Source: Acidobacteriaceae bacterium KBS 89 (GTDB taxonomy: Bacteria > Acidobacteriota > Terriglobia > Terriglobales > Acidobacteriaceae). Taken from it: a DNA stretch of 64,000 nucleotides. This document shows positions 45,168-54,350 of the stretch, in pieces (the stretch's first letter is position 1; each line of letters opens with the position of its first letter). Below the pieces are notes generated by a model that saw nothing but the letters and a program-made list of their open reading frames with translations, searched no databases and was not told where the DNA came from. Both the position numbers and the translations under genes were made by a program. The stretch covers positions 372,001-436,000 of the forward strand of contig KB906756.1 in the NCBI GenBank assembly GCA_000381605.1. Reading direction: 5' to 3'.

Positions 45168-46409
45168 TCAGGTCCGTTGCTCAAGACACAGCTCATCCTC
45201 CTGCTCCAGCCCCAGCAGGAGCCCCTGAAACTCTGCCATCGTCTCCGTCCGATGCGCCTCGGCAAACTCTCTTGCCTCCGCCTCGCTCACCTCCGGAAAG
45301 AATCGCCGGTATAGCTCGATCCTCTGCGACTCTGCCGCCTCGCCCATGAACAATTTGTAGTCGATCCGTCCCGGCCTCAGCAGCGCCGGATCAAGAGCCT
45401 CAACATGGTTCGTGGTCATCACGAACACCACATTATCCGGCGCGTGGAAGCCATCCATCACATTGAGCAGGCCGGAAAGCGTGACGCCAAGACCCTCCGG
45501 AGTCGCGCTCTTCTCGTCCGGCGCTCGCCCGCTCTTCTCGTCTGCGGCGTTTGCATTCGGCCTCCGACCGCCTGCCCGCATGCAGTCGATATCTTCGAAC
45601 AGAATCATTGAGTGCTCTGGCACATCGTTCATCGCGCTCTTCAGCGATTTGTCGTTGAACTCCGTCAGGTTCACAACATAAATCGACATTCCGAAACGTG
45701 CCGACAGGCCGGACACCAGCGACGTCTTGCCCGTCCCTGGCGGCCCATACAGCAGGTAACCCCGGTGATACGGCACGCCCAGTCGTCGGTACCTCGGCCG
45801 CGAGGCTCGGAACCTCTCCAGATCCTGAATCAGATGCTCCTTCTCCCCCGGCTTCAGGATCACGGACTCCAGCAACCGCGGCGAATATGCCTGCACGCTG
45901 GTCCAGTAGTCATCCCACACGTACAAGTATGACGCCGTGTTCTGCTTCCTACGATGGCAGGCCACGACCTCATCGACAAACCGCCGCAGGAAGATCTGCT
46001 TCCGCCCAATCGTCTGAAAGGTCAGCGACTCCACCCTCCGTTCGCTGCGGGTCTTGGTGTCCTCGCTCCGGTAGATCCATACCCAGAACGGCCGTCCCGC
46101 ATACCAGAACAGGTGACGCCCCGGCGCCGGTAGCAGCGCCATCTCAGCACCGCGCAGCGTCGTATCCAGATCCACGCGTCGAATCCGCTTCAGAAACGCC
46201 TGCTCCAGAAACCACTCCTTCACCCACTGAAAGGCCGCATCATCGTCCTTCACTGTGATCATCATCGTGTTCTGGTGCACCAGCCAGGACCACAGCTCTG
46301 CGGGCAACGTACGCAGGTACGCCCCCACGCTGCCGATGATCATCAGCAGCAGTCCGCCAGTAGCAAACTGATTCTGGCCACTCAGGATGTGCTTCACCAT
46401 TTCGAACAT
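45168..46409 (-). CDS. BCS1-like membrane-anchored AAA ATPase
   Basis: The 413-residue protein has one N-terminal membrane helix (about 15-35), a BCS1-type N domain (about 45-190: VWDDYWTSVQAYSPRLLESVILK) and a AAA core with Walker A GPPGTGKTS (222-230) and Walker B ILFEDIDC (269-276). Sensor region is VMTTNHVEALDPALLRPGRIDYK. Mitochondrial BCS1 moves folded Rieske protein across a membrane; bacterial relatives are poorly studied. The first in-frame extension upstream has no start signal, so the ATG at 46409 is taken. Confidence 0.88.
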   Translation of the reverse strand: MFEMVKHILSGQNQFATGGLLLMIIGSVGAYLRTLPAELWSWLVHQNTMMITVKDDDAAFQWVKEWFLEQAFLKRIRRVDLDTTLRGAEMALLPAPGRHLFWYAGRPFWVWIYRSEDTKTRSERRVESLTFQTIGRKQIFLRRFVDEVVACHRRKQNTASYLYVWDDYWTSVQAYSPRLLESVILKPGEKEHLIQDLERFRASRPRYRRLGVPYHRGYLLYGPPGTGKTSLVSGLSARFGMSIYVVNLTEFNDKSLKSAMNDVPEHSMILFEDIDCMRAGGRRPNANAADEKSGRAPDEKSATPEGLGVTLSGLLNVMDGFHAPDNVVFVMTTNHVEALDPALLRPGRIDYKLFMGEAAESQRIELYRRFFPEVSEAEAREFAEAHRTETMAEFQGLLLGLEQEDELCLEQRT

Positions 46410-46850
46410 GGAAGTGCTTTCTACCCGGACGCACCGGGAAAGGCGACAAACGCGACTCGGCCACAAAGCTTTCAGCAATCCAGGCAGAAAGATATTCGGC
46501 CGGAGTAACTCAGCTTATAAGTCGAGACGGAGCGGGTAACAACGGCATGGAGTCTCAACGAGACAGCAAGCCAAGTCATCGACAGCGATTTAGGTTGTGT
46601 GGGATCGAGACGTCGGAGTCGCTTAGCGCGAAGGAAATGACGCCTCGCAACGAAGCCAATTCATCGGCTGCCGCTGCCCAGCAAACGGGTTATTAACAAG
46701 AACTCGCAATTGAGGCATCCTTTCTTTTAAGAGTCTGATAGAAGATATCACACGGTATTTCAACTGCAAGTCTTATTTATTTGTTTGCGAACTTGTCTGA
46801 TGTTCAGTGGCCAACAGCTTTCCGCGAGTCTAGCTCAGGTACGTGGAGTT
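46410..46850. other. Gene-free 441-base interval
   Basis: No convincing gene, tRNA, riboswitch or repeat was found. The part from 46720 to 46800 is AT-rich compared with its flanks. The flanking genes are both on the minus strand, so the interval must hold the promoter of the BCS1-like gene and perhaps the end of the LytS kinase transcript. Confidence 0.6.
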
Positions 46851-48254
46851 TCAAGAACGTGTCATCGCCCGCACCGCATCCTGCACCAGATGACTGATCG
46901 CCTCACCCGCCGAACCACCGATCGGCCCCCACGCCTCAGCGCCTGCATCCAGAATTGGCATCAGCAAAGTCACCTTCGTCCCGCGCCCCGGTCGGCTGTT
47001 GATCTCCACCGTCGCAAGGTCTCCGTACAGCACCGACATCCGCTCGCGAACATTGCGCACGCCGATCCCAGTGCTCGGCCTCACCAGCCCGCTTGCCGGC
47101 GCAGCCTCGTCTCGCTCCGGAGCCATACCGACGCCATCGTCCTCCACTTCAACCATCAACCGTCCTTCCTCGGTGATCCTGCTTCGCAGCGTCACAATGC
47201 CCCCGCTGATCCGCGGCTCCAGCCCATGCTTGATGCTGTTCTCGATCAGCGGCTGCAGCAGCATTCCCGGTACGACGACATTCAGCGTGTTCCCCGCAAT
47301 CTCCTTAACCACTTTCAGTTTGTTGCCAAATCGCACCACCTCGATATCCAGGTAGTCATCCGTAAATTGCAGCTCTTCGCTCAACGGCAGAAATGCCTCG
47401 CGATCCTTCAGCAGCACGCGCAGAATGTTCGCCAGCTTCACGATCATCTCCCGCGCCAGCTCCGGCTGTGACCGCACCAGCGACGTGATCGAGTTCAGCG
47501 TGTTGAACAGAAAGTGTGGATTGATTTGCCGTTGCAGCGCATCCAGACGCGCCTCCAGCAGCAGCCTCCCCTGCTCCTCCAGCTTTCGCTCGACACGAAC
47601 CGCATTCCAGACCTTCAGTGGAATCCCCACAACGACCGGCGCCGTAGCGCAGATCAGCAGTTCTACCCACCACTCACGCGAGTACAGCTCAAAAAAATGC
47701 CGCGGATAAAACATCGCCAGCATGCTCGTCCCAAGCTGCATTCCCGCCACCAGCAGCAGCAACAGAATCTGCCGGTCCAGCTTCGGCCGTCGCAGGTTCC
47801 TCGTCACCCACCGATAGATACTCAGGTCGATCATCGGTGAGAACGACCACACATCCTCCGGGTTCGTAAATCGACCAAACGTACCCGCGACCGCAGCAAC
47901 CACCAGATTCACGGGCAGCGCCCAATACTCGTGATGCAGCACCGCAGGAATCGCCAGGGCAGCTCCACCAGCCATCGCCGCCAAAGGGCCTACCAGGATC
48001 CCCAGCAAAATCGTCGTCTCAAACGACAGATCCGCCGCCAGAAAGTTCGGCACCGTCGTCCGCACCCAGACGCCCAGCGTCAGCGGTGCACAGATGATCG
48101 CGACCAGCCAAGCTGTCTGCCGCGGCGTTCGGTGCGTCATCAGCAACAGGTTCTTGAACCGGATCGACCGCGCCAGAGAACTGGACACTGCCGCCGCGAC
48201 ACCCAACTCCACCAGCAGTGTAATCAGGACTAGTTTGGGATCGGTCTGAGTCAC
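46851..48254 (-). CDS. LytS-type sensor histidine kinase
   Basis: The 467-residue protein has a multi-helix N-terminal region (about 8-215) of the 5TM-5TMR type. The short His_kinase domain follows with LDALQRQINPHFLFNTLNSITSLVR (His in the PHFLF motif) and then an HATPase domain (PLIENSIKHGLEPRISGG, EDDGVGM, TGIGVRNVRERM). Such kinases normally signal to LytTR regulators; none is adjacent. Ligand unknown. Confidence 0.92.
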   Translation of the reverse strand: MTQTDPKLVLITLLVELGVAAAVSSSLARSIRFKNLLLMTHRTPRQTAWLVAIICAPLTLGVWVRTTVPNFLAADLSFETTILLGILVGPLAAMAGGAALAIPAVLHHEYWALPVNLVVAAVAGTFGRFTNPEDVWSFSPMIDLSIYRWVTRNLRRPKLDRQILLLLLVAGMQLGTSMLAMFYPRHFFELYSREWWVELLICATAPVVVGIPLKVWNAVRVERKLEEQGRLLLEARLDALQRQINPHFLFNTLNSITSLVRSQPELAREMIVKLANILRVLLKDREAFLPLSEELQFTDDYLDIEVVRFGNKLKVVKEIAGNTLNVVVPGMLLQPLIENSIKHGLEPRISGGIVTLRSRITEEGRLMVEVEDDGVGMAPERDEAAPASGLVRPSTGIGVRNVRERMSVLYGDLATVEINSRPGRGTKVTLLMPILDAGAEAWGPIGGSAGEAISHLVQDAVRAMTRS

Positions 48255-48332
48255 ATCACTACTTTACGCCCGGCCAGCTCCAACCCAGCGTCATCACATC
48301 CGGACGAATCAAATCAACTCCACGGCAATCTA

Positions 48333-49004
48333 ATGGTTATGAGCACGGAAACGTATAATCAGACCATGCCGTTTGCAAGCGTAACAAAAGTAGCCGAAGC
48401 CGACTTCCCCACCCGCTGGGGGCACTTCCGCATTCTCGGCTTCGAGGGTCTGATCGAAAACCCAGCCGCCTGCAACGACAACGTTCCGGCCCCGGCCATC
48501 CGCACCGAGTCCGCCGTGGCGCTCGTCATGGGAGACATCCTCGCTGCGCCCCCCATCGTCCGGGTCCACTCCCAGTGCCTCACCGGTGACGTCTTCCACT
48601 CTCTCCGCTGCGACTGCCGCCAGCAATTCGAGCTCGCCATGGCCGCCATCACTGACGCCGGCGCCGGCATCCTCCTCTACGAACAGCAGGAGGGGCGCGG
48701 CATAGGCCTCATGGCAAAGCTCCGCGCCTACGAGCTACAGGACAACGGCCTCGACACCATCGAAGCGAACATCGAGCTCGGCTACGAAGCCGACTGCCGC
48801 CACTTCGAGCTCCCCGCCGAGATCCTGAAAAAGATGGGCGTCAAAGCCGTCCGGCTCATCACCAACAACCCTGCCAAGGTGGAAGCCCTCGAACTAGCTG
48901 GCGTCAAGGTCGTCGAGCGCATCTCCGCCGAGGTCCCCACCGAGCCCACCAACGAGCGTTACCTCAAGACCAAGCGCGAAAAGATGGGCCACCTCGTCAG
49001 CTAA
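48333..49004 (+). CDS. ribA: GTP cyclohydrolase II
   Basis: The enzyme opens GTP in the first step of riboflavin synthesis. The 223-residue protein has the zinc-binding cysteines at 82, 93 and 95 (VHSQCLTGDVFHSLRCDC), the GTP-binding EQQEGRGIGLMAKLRAYELQD and RLITNNPAKV. It is the stand-alone form, not fused to RibB. ATG codons at 48339 and 48366 are alternative starts. Confidence 0.95.
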   Translation: MVMSTETYNQTMPFASVTKVAEADFPTRWGHFRILGFEGLIENPAACNDNVPAPAIRTESAVALVMGDILAAPPIVRVHSQCLTGDVFHSLRCDCRQQFELAMAAITDAGAGILLYEQQEGRGIGLMAKLRAYELQDNGLDTIEANIELGYEADCRHFELPAEILKKMGVKAVRLITNNPAKVEALELAGVKVVERISAEVPTEPTNERYLKTKREKMGHLVS

Positions 49005-49076
49005 TCGGCAAACCCCTCGCATCTCATCACGATCTGAGCTAAGCTACGGCCATAATGCACTTACGTGAGAGGTCCT

Positions 49077-51293
49077 ATGGCACTTCCCCGCCGCACCCTC
49101 CTGATCGTTCTCGGCAGCGTCGTCGCTCTTGTCCTGCTCATTGGCCTCTGCATCCCGCTCTTCCTCAACGCAGACACCTTCCGCGCCCGCATTGAAACTG
49201 CCCTCACCACCTCCCTGGGCCGCAAGGTCACCCTCGGCAAACTCGACCTCTCTGTCCTAACCGGCAACCTCGTCGCCGAAAACGCAACCCTCGCCGACGA
49301 TCCCGCCTTCAGCACCCAGCCGTTCCTTCAGGCCTCCAGGGTCAAAATCGGCGTCGAGATCTTCCCCCTCATCTTCAGCCGCGAGATCCACATCACCGGC
49401 TTCGCCATCGAAGCGCCTAAGATCACCCTCCTTCGCGCCGCCAACGGCACCTGGAACTACTCCACCATCGGCCGCGCGCAGCAAAACACCGCCGCCACCA
49501 AAGAATCCAGCAACCTCATCCCCAACCTCACCGTCGGCCACGTCACCATCACCGACGGCCAACTCACGGTTGGCATAACGCCCGCTCCTGGCGCACCCGC
49601 CTCTCCACGCCGCACCTACGACAAGCTCTGTCTCGACGCGAAGGACTTCTCTTTCCAGAAATCCTTCCCCTTCACCGCCTCAGCCCACCTCCCCACCGAC
49701 GGCACAGTCTCGCTCAACGGCACCGCGGGCCCCATCAATCCACATGATGCATCGCTCACACCCTTCAGCGCTCACGTCGAAGTCAAACACATTGACCCTC
49801 TCGCGGCAGGCTTCGTCGACGCCACCTCCGGCATCAGCGGCACCATCGACGCCATCGACGTCCAGGCAACATGGAACGGCCAGCAGCTTCACGTCGCCAA
49901 CCTTCTCATCGACACGCCCAAACTCACCCTCATCCGCAACAACAAACCCCCCACCGTCATGACCCCACCGCCCGCGCCCAACAGCAACGACATGCTCAGC
50001 ACCTTCACCGCCGACCGCCTCCAGGTCAAAAACGGCACCCTCACCGTCACCTCGCCCGGGCAGGCCACTCCCGCCATCTATCAGCAACTCAACGCCGAGT
50101 TCACCAACGTCTCTCCCACCGCCGCCGCTCCATTCAAACTAAGCGCACAACTTCCCGGTGGAGGCTCTCTCACCGGTGACGGCACCGGCGGCCCCATCAA
50201 TCAGGCCAACGCCGCCGCGACTCCCCTCAACGCCCACGTCGCCATCTCCCACCTAGACCTCGCCACCAGCGGCGTCGTCCCACCCGAAGACGGCATAGCC
50301 GGCATCGCCAACGTCGATCTCAAAGCCCTCTCCGACGGTAAAGCTCTCAACGCCAACGTGTCTGCCAACATCCAGGGCCTGCAAGTCGCGAAGAACGGCT
50401 CCCCCTCACCGAAGCCCGTCATCGTACAACTCACCGTCGCGCAAAACCTCCAGGCCCTCACCGGCCAGCTACAGCCGGCCGTCATCACCATAGGCAAAGC
50501 CGTCATCAACGTCGCCGGAACCTACCAGACCAGCGGGCCCACCACCGCAATCAATCTCAGAGTCACTACGCAAGCGACGTCCATCGACGAACTCGAAGCG
50601 TTCCTGCCCTCCGTCGGGGTCCATCTGCCGTCCGGTTCACGCCTCCAGGGCGGAACCCTCACCACCAACCTCAACGTCACAGGCTCCGCTGCAGCTCCAA
50701 TCATCAACGGCCCCATCCGTATCGACAACACGAATCTCGCCGGCTTTGACCTCGGCTCAAAACTCGGCCCGCTCAGCTCGCTCGCCGGAATCAAGTCCGG
50801 ATCCGGCACGGCCATTCAATCGCTCAGCACTAATGTCACCATCAACGGCGGCAACGTCCGCACCGACAATGTCTCAGTCATGGTCCCCGCAATCGGCTCA
50901 GCCACAGGCGCCGGAACCATCAGCGCTGCTGGCGCACTCAACTACAACGTAATCCTCAAACTCACCGGCGTGGTGGACGCAGTCAGCGGTAAGGGTGGCG
51001 CTACTTCAGGCGCAGGAGGCATCGCCGGCCAATTGCTGGGAATGATTCCGGCAGGGGCAGCCGGCGGAGCAGCCGGCAATGTCATAGGAAACTACGCGGG
51101 GGCCGCTCTCCGCAATGGTGTACCCGTTGCCATCGGAGGAACAACCTCCAACCCAACCTTCACGCCCAACATGGGTGGAATCGTAAACAGCGCCACCAGC
51201 GGAAGCACCACGAAGGGCGCTGCCAAGCCCTCGAACAGCAAGTCAACCGACCCGCTCTCCGACGCACTCGGCGGACTCTTCAAACCCCATTAG
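49077..51293 (+). CDS. AsmA-family protein
   Basis: The 738-residue protein begins with a membrane helix (RTLLIVLGSVVALVLLIGLCIP) and then the AsmA N-terminus (FLNADTFRARIETALTTSLGRKVTLGKLDLS). The body is a long beta-groove, and the end holds an AsmA_2-like region (LRVTTQATSIDELEAFLP and GGGTL-type repeats) and a Gly/Ala-rich tail. Related proteins bridge the periplasm and affect outer-membrane lipid flow. GAGAGG lies 6 bases before the ATG at 49077; an in-frame GTG at 49065 is not favoured. Confidence 0.88.
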   Translation: MALPRRTLLIVLGSVVALVLLIGLCIPLFLNADTFRARIETALTTSLGRKVTLGKLDLSVLTGNLVAENATLADDPAFSTQPFLQASRVKIGVEIFPLIFSREIHITGFAIEAPKITLLRAANGTWNYSTIGRAQQNTAATKESSNLIPNLTVGHVTITDGQLTVGITPAPGAPASPRRTYDKLCLDAKDFSFQKSFPFTASAHLPTDGTVSLNGTAGPINPHDASLTPFSAHVEVKHIDPLAAGFVDATSGISGTIDAIDVQATWNGQQLHVANLLIDTPKLTLIRNNKPPTVMTPPPAPNSNDMLSTFTADRLQVKNGTLTVTSPGQATPAIYQQLNAEFTNVSPTAAAPFKLSAQLPGGGSLTGDGTGGPINQANAAATPLNAHVAISHLDLATSGVVPPEDGIAGIANVDLKALSDGKALNANVSANIQGLQVAKNGSPSPKPVIVQLTVAQNLQALTGQLQPAVITIGKAVINVAGTYQTSGPTTAINLRVTTQATSIDELEAFLPSVGVHLPSGSRLQGGTLTTNLNVTGSAAAPIINGPIRIDNTNLAGFDLGSKLGPLSSLAGIKSGSGTAIQSLSTNVTINGGNVRTDNVSVMVPAIGSATGAGTISAAGALNYNVILKLTGVVDAVSGKGGATSGAGGIAGQLLGMIPAGAAGGAAGNVIGNYAGAALRNGVPVAIGGTTSNPTFTPNMGGIVNSATSGSTTKGAAKPSNSKSTDPLSDALGGLFKPH

Positions 51294-51349
51294 AAAACCG
51301 AAACGAATCCATCCATTGCAACATGGTTCATCAGCGAATTGTTCCTCGC

Positions 51350-51922
51350 CTAAGAATGCCGCACCTGGAAACCCGTCGGAGGCGTAAACGCTGTCACCCG
51401 CCTTTTCCCCCTCCAATCTTCTTTAGCTCCCCGCTTGTGCAGCACGACCTTCGCCGTAGTCACCAGTTGCCCCACATGCCGCTGGGCGTGGTCCGCACAA
51501 TGCACCAGCAGACCGCCCACGCTGCTGGGTAGCCCGCCTCGACCTACCCAGCGCGCCTTGTCGTAGCTTCCCTGCGGAATCGCCTTAATCCTCTGTATCG
51601 CCGAATCGATCCCACGCTCAAACTCGGCAAAAACCATCTCCCGCGAACCCAGAGGCTCCATCTCGTTGTCCAGCGCCTTCAGCTGCTCGTCGCTCAACTG
51701 CCGGTCTTCCGCATAGGTCAACAGCCGGTCCAGACTCCTGGCAATATGTCTCATCTGAAACCCCACCGAAGGCAGCCCAAACGGCTGCGACTCCAGTTGC
51801 TCCTCCGTAAACTCGGAGCACCACCGCACCACATCCTCCCGCGCTAGTTGCAGAGCGTGCAACACTCCCCTGCGCACCGCATTCTCTTCAGTCAACGTCC
51901 CGCGCAGCCACGGCTCAACCAT
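51350..51922 (-). CDS. DinB-family protein
   Basis: The 190-residue protein has the four-helix DinB pattern with three conserved His: RHIARSLDRLLTY and later VHCADHAQRHVGQLV, forming the metal site of the fold. It has similarity to bacillithiol or mycothiol transferase-like DinB proteins, which is suggestive because bshA is in this window. An earlier TTG start is possible, but the ATG has AAAGGAT in front. Confidence 0.8.
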   Translation of the reverse strand: MVEPWLRGTLTEENAVRRGVLHALQLAREDVVRWCSEFTEEQLESQPFGLPSVGFQMRHIARSLDRLLTYAEDRQLSDEQLKALDNEMEPLGSREMVFAEFERGIDSAIQRIKAIPQGSYDKARWVGRGGLPSSVGGLLVHCADHAQRHVGQLVTTAKVVLHKRGAKEDWRGKRRVTAFTPPTGFQVRHS

Positions 51923-52097
51923 CTCAGCATCCTTTCGACGTCCCGACGTCTTCAATGTCCCCGATGTAACCAGCTATTAATATATTCGCCCCATCCCCCA
52001 CCCTCTCACAACCCTTTTCGAAGCTCCCGGACCAAGTCTCCAACGCCGCGGTTCTGCCGATCTCCTGCGAAGGCCATCCTCAACCACAACTCAACCA

Positions 52098-52574
52098 TCA
52101 AACCTCCTCCCGCCGCTCCACCCGAAGATCAAAACATCCAGCCTTGCCATCGCGAACCATCACATAGCGAATCAGCGGATCGCGCATCATTCGTTCGATC
52201 GTTCTCTCCTGCGATCCGTCCGTCACAGTCTCGCGCCTTCGAACCATTTGCCCCTCATCGTACCCATCCAGCACCGCAGCAAACGGCAGCAACTCGGCCG
52301 GATACCCCGCTGTCTCCACATATCGCTCACACTCTTCTTCATGAAGAAACACCGGCCCTGGCTGCGGAATCGGTGCAACACCCTCAAACGGATTCAGCGT
52401 AAACAGCATCCGCACATCCTGACCCACCACAAATGGCCGCAGACAGTGCCTGCAAGGCCCATGCCCCGTCGCCACCTTCGCCGTAACCGGATGCCCATAC
52501 CCCGGCGACAACATCGTCTCCCTAACCTTCTCCGCCAACTCACTCGCAATCGCAATCATCCGAAACTTACTCAT
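52098..52574 (-). CDS. DUF1203-family protein
   Basis: The 158-residue protein shows the family pattern TGHGPCRHCLRPFVVGQDVRMLFTLNPF, then PGPVFLHEEECERY and GCFDLRVERR. Its Cys and His residues suggest metal or cofactor binding but the family has no proven activity. Start at the ATG (52574), preceded by GAGATGAG, is preferred over an upstream TTG. Confidence 0.8.
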   Translation of the reverse strand: MSKFRMIAIASELAEKVRETMLSPGYGHPVTAKVATGHGPCRHCLRPFVVGQDVRMLFTLNPFEGVAPIPQPGPVFLHEEECERYVETAGYPAELLPFAAVLDGYDEGQMVRRRETVTDGSQERTIERMMRDPLIRYVMVRDGKAGCFDLRVERREEV

Positions 52575-52662
52575 CTCATCTCTCCAGTCGTCTAAGTTCA
52601 ACCACTGAAGTCATCTTTCCCTACGAACACCCAGGCGCACACTCCGAATCGTTCACCCAAAC

Positions 52663-53646
52663 TCATAGTCCCTTCCCCTTACGAAACTCCCGCACCACAT
52701 CCCCCACATCCTTATGTTCCGAATCCACCGCATAGTTCATCCCCCGCACCTCATCCGCACTGACCTTCCCCGCCAGGCGATTCATCGCCACCTGAATTCC
52801 CGGGTGCCGTCGCAGCGAATCCTCCCGGACCAGAGGCACCGCCTCATAGGGAGGAAAGTAGTGCTTATCATCCTCCAGCGCCACAAACCCGAGCGCCCGA
52901 ATCGGCCCATCGGTCGAATTCCCAGCCACCAAATCCACCTGACCACTCGACAGCGCCCGATACAACAACCCCAGGTCCATCGTCCGCGGATCGCCGGCAA
53001 ACTTCAACCCATAGGTCGTCTCCAACCCACGCAAACCATCCGGGCGCGACTGGAACTCATATCCCACCCCCAACCGCCAGCCCTTCTCCGGATCAGGCGA
53101 GATCTTCACCGCATCCGAAATCGACTTCAGCCCCAACCGCCGAGCATCATCCCCCCGCACCACCATCGCAAAGGTATCCTCAAACCCCAGCCCCGCTCCC
53201 ACCTTCACCCGATACCGCGATGCATACAACTCACTCACTCGAGCAAACACCGTCGACTCATCCCGTTGTCCCACTGGCGGCAGAGGCTGCTTCAAAATCG
53301 CCGTCAAGGCCGTCCCCGTGTACTCCACATACCCATCAATGCGCCCACTGACCAGAGCCTGCTGACAGAGATAACTCCCCGCCAGATAGAATCGCCGGGC
53401 AACAGGTTCACCGGTGACGGCCTCAATCTCCTGCGCCAGCAATTCCCCCAGTACCACCTGCTCAGTAAAGTTCTTAGCCCCAATGGTGATTCGCGAAGAC
53501 CGTGGCGGCGCACAAGCTGACAACCAAGCCAATCCACCCAGAAGCACCGTCGCCAGGAACCTTCGGTTCCACCGTCCGATAATCCCGGCAAGTTGACAAA
53601 CAGTCGCTCCGAAGAGGTCCCTCGTGTTCCGCTTCGCGCCAGCCAT
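52663..53646 (-). CDS. Osmoprotectant ABC transporter, substrate-binding lipoprotein
   Basis: The 327-residue protein has an unusually late hydrophobic stretch and lipobox (RRFLATVLLGGLAWLSAC, Cys near 45), then the OpuAC/ProX-type domain: ITIGAKNFTEQVVLGELLAQEIE, GRIDGYVEYTGTALTAIL, VAGNSTDGPIRALG and VPLVREDS. These bind glycine betaine, choline or similar quaternary amines. An ATG at 53721 overlaps the permease stop, but the extra 25 codons lie in a dispersed repeat, so the start at 53646 is preferred. Confidence 0.88.
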   Translation of the reverse strand: MAGAKRNTRDLFGATVCQLAGIIGRWNRRFLATVLLGGLAWLSACAPPRSSRITIGAKNFTEQVVLGELLAQEIEAVTGEPVARRFYLAGSYLCQQALVSGRIDGYVEYTGTALTAILKQPLPPVGQRDESTVFARVSELYASRYRVKVGAGLGFEDTFAMVVRGDDARRLGLKSISDAVKISPDPEKGWRLGVGYEFQSRPDGLRGLETTYGLKFAGDPRTMDLGLLYRALSSGQVDLVAGNSTDGPIRALGFVALEDDKHYFPPYEAVPLVREDSLRRHPGIQVAMNRLAGKVSADEVRGMNYAVDSEHKDVGDVVREFRKGKGL

Positions 53647-53656
53647 TCGCCCGAAG

Positions 53657-53716
53657 TCCAGACCTAAAGTCTCTCGTTCGAAGACTTTGCACACTTTTTG
53701 ACGGGGAGGGGGTACC
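53657..53716 (-). repeat. Dispersed intergenic repeat, copy 2
   Basis: TCCAGACCTAAA (53657-53668), 11 variable bases and GAAGACTTTGCAC (53680-53692), followed by a G-rich tail. The block order and spacing equal copy 1 at 365-400. It lies directly behind the permease stop codon and before the binding-protein start. Confidence 0.7.
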
Positions 53717-53717
53717 G

Positions 53718-54350
53718 TCATACCCGGCGCACCGAGAACCGCTTCTCCAGCAACCCTAGACCAGCATCCGCAATCAGCGCCAGCAGCGCTGCCGGAATCG
53801 CCCCCGCCAGCACAAGTCCGTTGTCCACACTCGCGACCCCACGAAAAATCAGCTCCCCCAATCCACCTGCACCAATCGCCGCCGCGATCGTGGCAACACC
53901 CACGCAAGTCACAGTTGCCGTCCGGAGCCCAGCCAGAATCACACTAGCCGCGAGCGGCAGCTCCACCTTCACCAGCCGCTGCCACGAGGTCATCCCCATC
54001 GCATTCGCCACATCCACCAGCGCCGGATCGACGCTCCCGATGCCCGCATAGGTATTCCGCAGAATCGGCAGCAGCGCATAGCCGGTCAGCGCCAGAATCG
54101 CCAGCCGAGCAGCATTCTCCCCCAGCCAGGGCACCGGCAACAACAGCCCAAACAGCGCCAGACTAGGCACCGTCTGCAGCACATTCGCAAACCCGATTAC
54201 AGGCTTCGCCAACCCCTGCCGTCGAGTCAGCAGTATCCCCAACGGCAACCCAATCCCCGCCGCCAGAAGCATTGCCGAAAGCGTCAGCCAAAGATGCTCA
54301 AATGTCAGCCGGCCTATCTCCCAGCCGTGCGCCCGTAAAAAGTCCATCAT
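53718..54350 (-). CDS. Osmoprotectant ABC transporter, permease
   Basis: The 210-residue protein has about five membrane helices and the binding-protein-transport EAA-type loop in VDVANAMGMTSWQRLVKVELPLAASVILAGLR. The N-terminal LTFEHLWLTLSAMLLAAGIGLPLGILL is typical of OpuCB. Its start overlaps the stop of the ATPase gene (ATGATG over TGA), suggesting translational coupling. Only one permease gene is present, so it may work as a homodimer. Confidence 0.92.
   Translation of the reverse strand: MMDFLRAHGWEIGRLTFEHLWLTLSAMLLAAGIGLPLGILLTRRQGLAKPVIGFANVLQTVPSLALFGLLLPVPWLGENAARLAILALTGYALLPILRNTYAGIGSVDPALVDVANAMGMTSWQRLVKVELPLAASVILAGLRTATVTCVGVATIAAAIGAGGLGELIFRGVASVDNGLVLAGAIPAALLALIADAGLGLLEKRFSVRRV

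Noticed and set aside
46785..47471. A 228-codon plus-strand open frame at the LytS end
   Set aside because: It is mostly antisense to the kinase and shows no domain.
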